A DNA stretch of 9,355 nucleotides from Patescibacteria group bacterium (GTDB lineage Bacteria > Patescibacteriota > Microgenomatia > UBA10105): assembly GCA_003524845.1 (NCBI GenBank), contig DQGR01000107.1, positions 12,135 through 21,489 on the forward strand, given 5' to 3'. The notes beneath the pieces are model-generated. The model was given only the letters and a program-made list of their open reading frames with translations, made no database searches and was not told where the DNA came from. A program made the translations under genes and the position numbers. Below, piece after piece: positions 6,048 through 9,355 of this stretch; the first letter of the stretch is position 1, and each line of letters starts with the position of its first letter.

Positions 6048-6065
6048 ATTATACATACAATTATA
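6048..6065 (-). promoter_or_regulatory. Tandem -10 boxes, likely leaderless promoter
   Basis: On the minus strand a perfect TATAAT (6048-6053) ends 8 bases before the ATG at 6039, the same spacing as at the isomerase gene. A second identical TATAATTG unit lies 12 bases upstream (its TATAAT at 6060-6065). No convincing -35 box is seen at the right distance. The promoter sits in the 36-base gap after folD, so the small protein could be made independently of gyrA-folD. Confidence 0.5.
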
Positions 6066-6075
6066 TTTACAATTA

Positions 6076-6942
6076 CTAGCCGGTTAAGGTGGCTGCGTTT
6101 ACCAGGTTTTCCATCAAACAGGCGACGTTTACCGGCCCCGTACCTCCGGGCATAGGCGTGTAAAACCGGGCGATTTTTTCTACCTGGTTTTCATCATAAT
6201 CACCTTTAAGTTTATGTTGCTTACGTTCCATACCAACGCCGATTAAAATAACTCCCTGTTTGAGGTGTGCCGGATTTACAATTCCTGCCTTGCCGATTGC
6301 AGAAATAACTATGTCAGCCTCCTTGAGATACTCTTCGGGGTGGTCCGAACGACTGTTAAGCATGATAAATGGCAGGCGGTATTTGCTTAAAGTGGCGGCA
6401 ATTGGTTTACCGGCGGTTTCGCCTTTGCCCAAGAGAACGATATTTTTTTCCTTTAGCCAGGTCAGAAGTGGCTTTGAATAATTATCTTCTGGTGACGCGG
6501 TTTTTTGCAGTTTGTTGAAATAGATTTCATTAAATAATCTAAACATCGCTGAGCCTATTGGTGGTACGTGGGCTGATTTGGGCAAAAACCCGTCAACATC
6601 TTTATTCTTGGGCACCAGTTTACATAATGATTGAGCAGACAATGAAGGAGGCAGCGGCCGTTGCACGATAATGCCATGGATTTCCGGGTTGCGACTCATC
6701 TCTCGAATAAACTCGGCCAGTTTCTGATACAGCGGAGTTTTTTTAAACTGGTGTAAACTCAGACGGGCGCCAATTACACACGCTGCAATTGATTTTTGTT
6801 TAATGAATGACGCCGAAGCCGGATCATTACCTACCCAAATTACCGCAAGATGAGGAGTAATTCCAGTTTTTTGTAATGCTTTGACTCGTGTATGCAGGTT
6901 GCGCAATATGCGGCGTGCAAGTTGTTGGCCATCAATTTTCAT
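6076..6942 (-). CDS. folD: FolD: methylene-THF dehydrogenase/cyclohydrolase, divergent
   Basis: FolD interconverts 5,10-methylene-THF and 10-formyl-THF with NADP(H) in the cytosol, supplying one-carbon units. The 288-residue length is normal. Recognisable parts: VGNDPASASF..K (37-50), GIIVQRPLPP (90-99), KDVDGFLP (114-121), a nucleotide-binding region around LLGKGETAGKP (170-180), SAIGKAG (214-220) and the family C-terminal signature TPMPGGTGPVNVA (262-274). Lys50, Gln94 and the DVDG aspartates are kept. Unusual features: the active-site Tyr of the PAS..Y motif is Phe46; the PCTP motif that normally follows DVDG is missing, replaced by a longer unrelated stretch (about 122-165); GRS.xVGKP is GKGETAGKP; and the usual VIDVG is LIGVG (233-237). 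It may be an active, fast-evolving form or have altered activity. It starts 3 bases after the gyrA stop with no Shine-Dalgarno, so the two genes form an operon. Confidence 0.9.
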   Translation of the reverse strand: MKIDGQQLARRILRNLHTRVKALQKTGITPHLAVIWVGNDPASASFIKQKSIAACVIGARLSLHQFKKTPLYQKLAEFIREMSRNPEIHGIIVQRPLPPSLSAQSLCKLVPKNKDVDGFLPKSAHVPPIGSAMFRLFNEIYFNKLQKTASPEDNYSKPLLTWLKEKNIVLLGKGETAGKPIAATLSKYRLPFIMLNSRSDHPEEYLKEADIVISAIGKAGIVNPAHLKQGVILIGVGMERKQHKLKGDYDENQVEKIARFYTPMPGGTGPVNVACLMENLVNAATLTG

Positions 6943-6945
6943 CGG

Positions 6946-9354
6946 TTACATAAATGTGGCAGCGGCAACTATATCAGCTCGATCGGCAAAACGCATGAGA
7001 ATGACTCCCTGGGTGGCGCGGGAAAGCGTCGGGACTCCGGCAAGTGGCAGCTTCACCACTTGTCCTTTCATTGAAGTTAGGATGAGCGATTCGCTGGTTT
7101 CCGGTACCAGTTGGGAAACTACCACAGCTCCGGTACGCGGTGTGATTTCAGCTACTTTCACTCCCTGGCCTCCACGTTTTTGTTTTGGGAAACCTTTAAG
7201 CGGTGTTTTTTTACCTAAGCCCTTTTCCATCACCGTAAGAAAAAAAGCGTCCTGGTGGGAAGAATCAATAATGTCCATACTGACAACTACGTCACTATTT
7301 TTAATTAAAATTCCGCGCACACCCATAGTATTTCTGCCGGTTGGCCGGACTTCTTTTTCGTGGAAACGGATGGTTTTGCCGTTATGGGTGACCAGTAATA
7401 TTTCATCATCTCCGGTAGTTAAGCCTGACCAGGAAAGTTCATCGCCAGATTCCAGATTAATTGCCACCAGGCCATTTTTACGAATATTCTCATACTCACC
7501 GATTTTGGTTTTTTTAACTACACCTTTTTTAGTCGCCATGAAAATATAGTGCGCTTTATCTGAGGCAGCTGACCCGTGTGTTAGTATGGAAGTGATGCGC
7601 TCATTTACTTCGATGTTAATGAGATTCACGACCGCCTGGCCTTTTGATTGCCGGGATACTTCCGGAATGTCCCAGGCTTTGGTCTGGTAGACTTTGCCGC
7701 GGTCAGAGAAAAAGAGGACGTTGTCGTGCGTCATCGAGAAAGACATCATGTCAACCTGATCTTCAGCTTTGGTAGTCATGCCGATGACCCCTTTGCCGCC
7801 GCGACTTTGAGTTTTAAAAGTTGAGATGGGGACGCGTTTAATATAACCGGTTTTGGTGAGTGTAATAATAGTTTGTTCATTTGGGATCAGATCTTCATCA
7901 GAGAAATCGTCAACTTTTGACTTAAAAACGCGGGTGCGACGTGGGTTAGCATATTTTTCCTTTATTTTTGCTGTTTCATCTTTAATGATTTTGAGCATTT
8001 TTACCTGATGGGTAAGCAGGTCTTCAAGATACTTGATGGTTTCCTGGACCATTTTGTACTCATCCTCGATTTTCTGGCGTTCAAGCGCGGCGAGGCGGCG
8101 CAGTTGCATATCGAGAATTGCGACTGACTGAAGCTCACTCAGCTTAAACCTACTCATTAAGTTCTGTTTTGCGGTATCAGCGTCTTTGGAACTGCGGATC
8201 GTTTCAATCACCGCATCGATATTATTGACGGCAATCAGTAAGCCTTCCAGTATGTGTGCCCGTTCGCGCGCTTTCCTGAGTTCATATTCGCTTCTCCTAC
8301 GGATGACCCGCATACGGTGCTTGACGTATTCTTCAAGAATGACTTTGAGTGATAAGGTGCGCGGCGTATTATCAACCAGCGCCACCACATTTACCGGGAA
8401 GGTTGTCTGGAGCGAAGTATGTTTAAACAAATTATTAAGGACTGCCCGGGGTTTGGCGTCGCGCTTCAGTTCAACCACCACCCGAATTCCCCTACGATCT
8501 GATTCGTCACGTAAGTCAGTGATGCCTTCAAGTTTTTTATCTTTGGCAAGGGTGGCGATATGGGCAACCAGATGGGCTTTGTTGACCTGGTACGGTAGCT
8601 CAGTCACAATGATGGCGCTTTTGCCTTGGCCGATATCTTCAATCTCGGCCTTACCGCGGATGACGATACGACCGCGCCCGGTGCTATAGACATTGATTAT
8701 TTCACTGATGTCAAAAATGGCGCCGGAGGTGGGAAAATCCGGACCTTTAACGTGTTGCATCAAATCTTCTACCGTAGCCTGAGAGGTGAACTCAGCTTGA
8801 GCATCCTGTTGTTGCAGTTTACCCTTGTCGATAAGTACATGAATTGCATCAATTACCTCGCTTAAGTTGTGTGGTGGAATTTTGGTGGCCATACCAACTG
8901 CGATCCCCTCAGCCCCCATAAGTAATAAGTTTGGCAGGCGCGCCGGCAAAAACTCCGGTTCCCGCATCGTACCATCAAAATTATCGGCAAATTCCACTGT
9001 TTCTTTGTCAATGTCATAAAGCATTTCTGCAGAAATTGCAGCCAACCGGCATTCGGTGTAGCGCATCGCAGCCGGCGGGTCACCATCAATTGAGCCGAAG
9101 TTGCCCTGGCCGTCAATTAAGGGATAGCGCATGGAAAACTCCTGGGCCAGGCGCACGAGCGCATCGTAAATTGCTGAATCACCGTGCGGATGAAATTTAC
9201 CCAGGACTTCTCCGACTACTTTGGCAGTTTTCGTATAGCGGCTGGGAGGAAGTAAACCCATCTGCGACATGGCAAAAAGAATCCTCCGGTGCACCGGCTT
9301 CAGCCCGTCGCGCACGTCCGGCAGGGCGCGCGCGGTGATGACCGTCATCGCGTA
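6946..9354 (-). CDS. gyrA: DNA gyrase subunit A, 5' partial
   Basis: The subunit that cuts and rejoins DNA in gyrase, which introduces negative supercoils with GyrB. The frame is open to the window edge (codons for Tyr-Ala precede the ATG at 9348), so about 30 N-terminal residues are outside; that ATG corresponds to the internal YAM.V motif, not the start. Numbered from it: RALPDVRDGLKPVHRR (7-22), the quinolone-determining region with HPHGDSAIYD (53-62), catalytic Y97 (AMRYTE), a coiled-coil region about 350-470, and a C-terminal domain of six blades starting near 490. The GyrA box QSRGGKG (514-520) marks gyrase rather than topoisomerase IV; a second box-like motif QKRGGQG lies at 723-729. 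Ser58 and Asp62, at the main quinolone-resistance positions, are the sensitive-type residues. The protein ends soon after the last blade, without the acidic tail of E. coli GyrA. folD follows after 3 bases. Confidence 0.97.
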   Translation of the reverse strand, partial: YAMTVITARALPDVRDGLKPVHRRILFAMSQMGLLPPSRYTKTAKVVGEVLGKFHPHGDSAIYDALVRLAQEFSMRYPLIDGQGNFGSIDGDPPAAMRYTECRLAAISAEMLYDIDKETVEFADNFDGTMREPEFLPARLPNLLLMGAEGIAVGMATKIPPHNLSEVIDAIHVLIDKGKLQQQDAQAEFTSQATVEDLMQHVKGPDFPTSGAIFDISEIINVYSTGRGRIVIRGKAEIEDIGQGKSAIIVTELPYQVNKAHLVAHIATLAKDKKLEGITDLRDESDRRGIRVVVELKRDAKPRAVLNNLFKHTSLQTTFPVNVVALVDNTPRTLSLKVILEEYVKHRMRVIRRRSEYELRKARERAHILEGLLIAVNNIDAVIETIRSSKDADTAKQNLMSRFKLSELQSVAILDMQLRRLAALERQKIEDEYKMVQETIKYLEDLLTHQVKMLKIIKDETAKIKEKYANPRRTRVFKSKVDDFSDEDLIPNEQTIITLTKTGYIKRVPISTFKTQSRGGKGVIGMTTKAEDQVDMMSFSMTHDNVLFFSDRGKVYQTKAWDIPEVSRQSKGQAVVNLINIEVNERITSILTHGSAASDKAHYIFMATKKGVVKKTKIGEYENIRKNGLVAINLESGDELSWSGLTTGDDEILLVTHNGKTIRFHEKEVRPTGRNTMGVRGILIKNSDVVVSMDIIDSSHQDAFFLTVMEKGLGKKTPLKGFPKQKRGGQGVKVAEITPRTGAVVVSQLVPETSESLILTSMKGQVVKLPLAGVPTLSRATQGVILMRFADRADIVAAATFM

Positions 9355-9355
9355 G

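Noticed and set aside
6881..7549. Plus-strand open frame of 222 codons across the folD-gyrA junction
   Set aside because: It spans two conserved genes on the opposite strand and has no domain or start signal.
8186..8689. Plus-strand open frame of 167 codons inside gyrA
   Set aside because: It is antisense to strongly conserved GyrA sequence and is low-complexity, rich in Ser, Arg and Leu, as expected for a shadow frame.
6946..9354. Topoisomerase IV subunit ParC instead of GyrA
   Set aside because: The GyrA box QSRGGKG and six complete C-terminal blades mark gyrase.

Overview
The window looks like a chromosomal piece of a small-genome bacterium, most plausibly from the Candidate Phyla Radiation (Patescibacteria), perhaps the Microgenomates group. 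That assignment is an inference. It rests on a divergent FolD, a DUF3467-type small protein, a lone Xer recombinase, and gene starts without Shine-Dalgarno sequences. There is no rRNA, tRNA, CRISPR array, insertion sequence or phage gene that I can support.

Layout, left to right. (1) Bases 2-1438, plus strand: the 3' part of a YebC/TACO1-family gene, then 12 bases later a 273-residue polytopic membrane protein of unknown function. (2) Bases 1439-2521: about 1.08 kb without a recognisable gene, holding two doubtful small ORFs and a cluster of hairpins, some mutually exclusive. (3) Bases 2522-3451, minus strand: a TIM-barrel sugar-phosphate isomerase/epimerase-like protein. (4) Bases 3452-3571: a divergent promoter region. 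(5) Bases 3572-5797, plus strand: a complete Xer tyrosine recombinase and, 9 bases on, a GT39/ArnT-like membrane glycosyltransferase. (6) Bases 5794-9354, minus strand: gyrA (5' end outside the window), folD 3 bases after it, then a DUF3467 small protein that meets the glycosyltransferase tail to tail with a 4-base overlap.

The genes are mostly housekeeping: translation support (YebC), chromosome topology (GyrA), dimer resolution (Xer), one-carbon metabolism (FolD) and envelope glycosylation (GT39-like). No recognised gene start has a convincing Shine-Dalgarno. At two minus-strand genes a good -10 box lies exactly 8 bases before the preferred ATG, and at xer a -35/-10 pair ends 10 bases before it. 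This suggests leaderless or near-leaderless mRNAs at the heads of transcription units.

I do not see a clear new multi-gene system. The items most worth a second look are the structured non-coding interval, the leaderless-promoter pattern, the FolD with altered active-site motifs, and the uncharacterised membrane protein paired with YebC.
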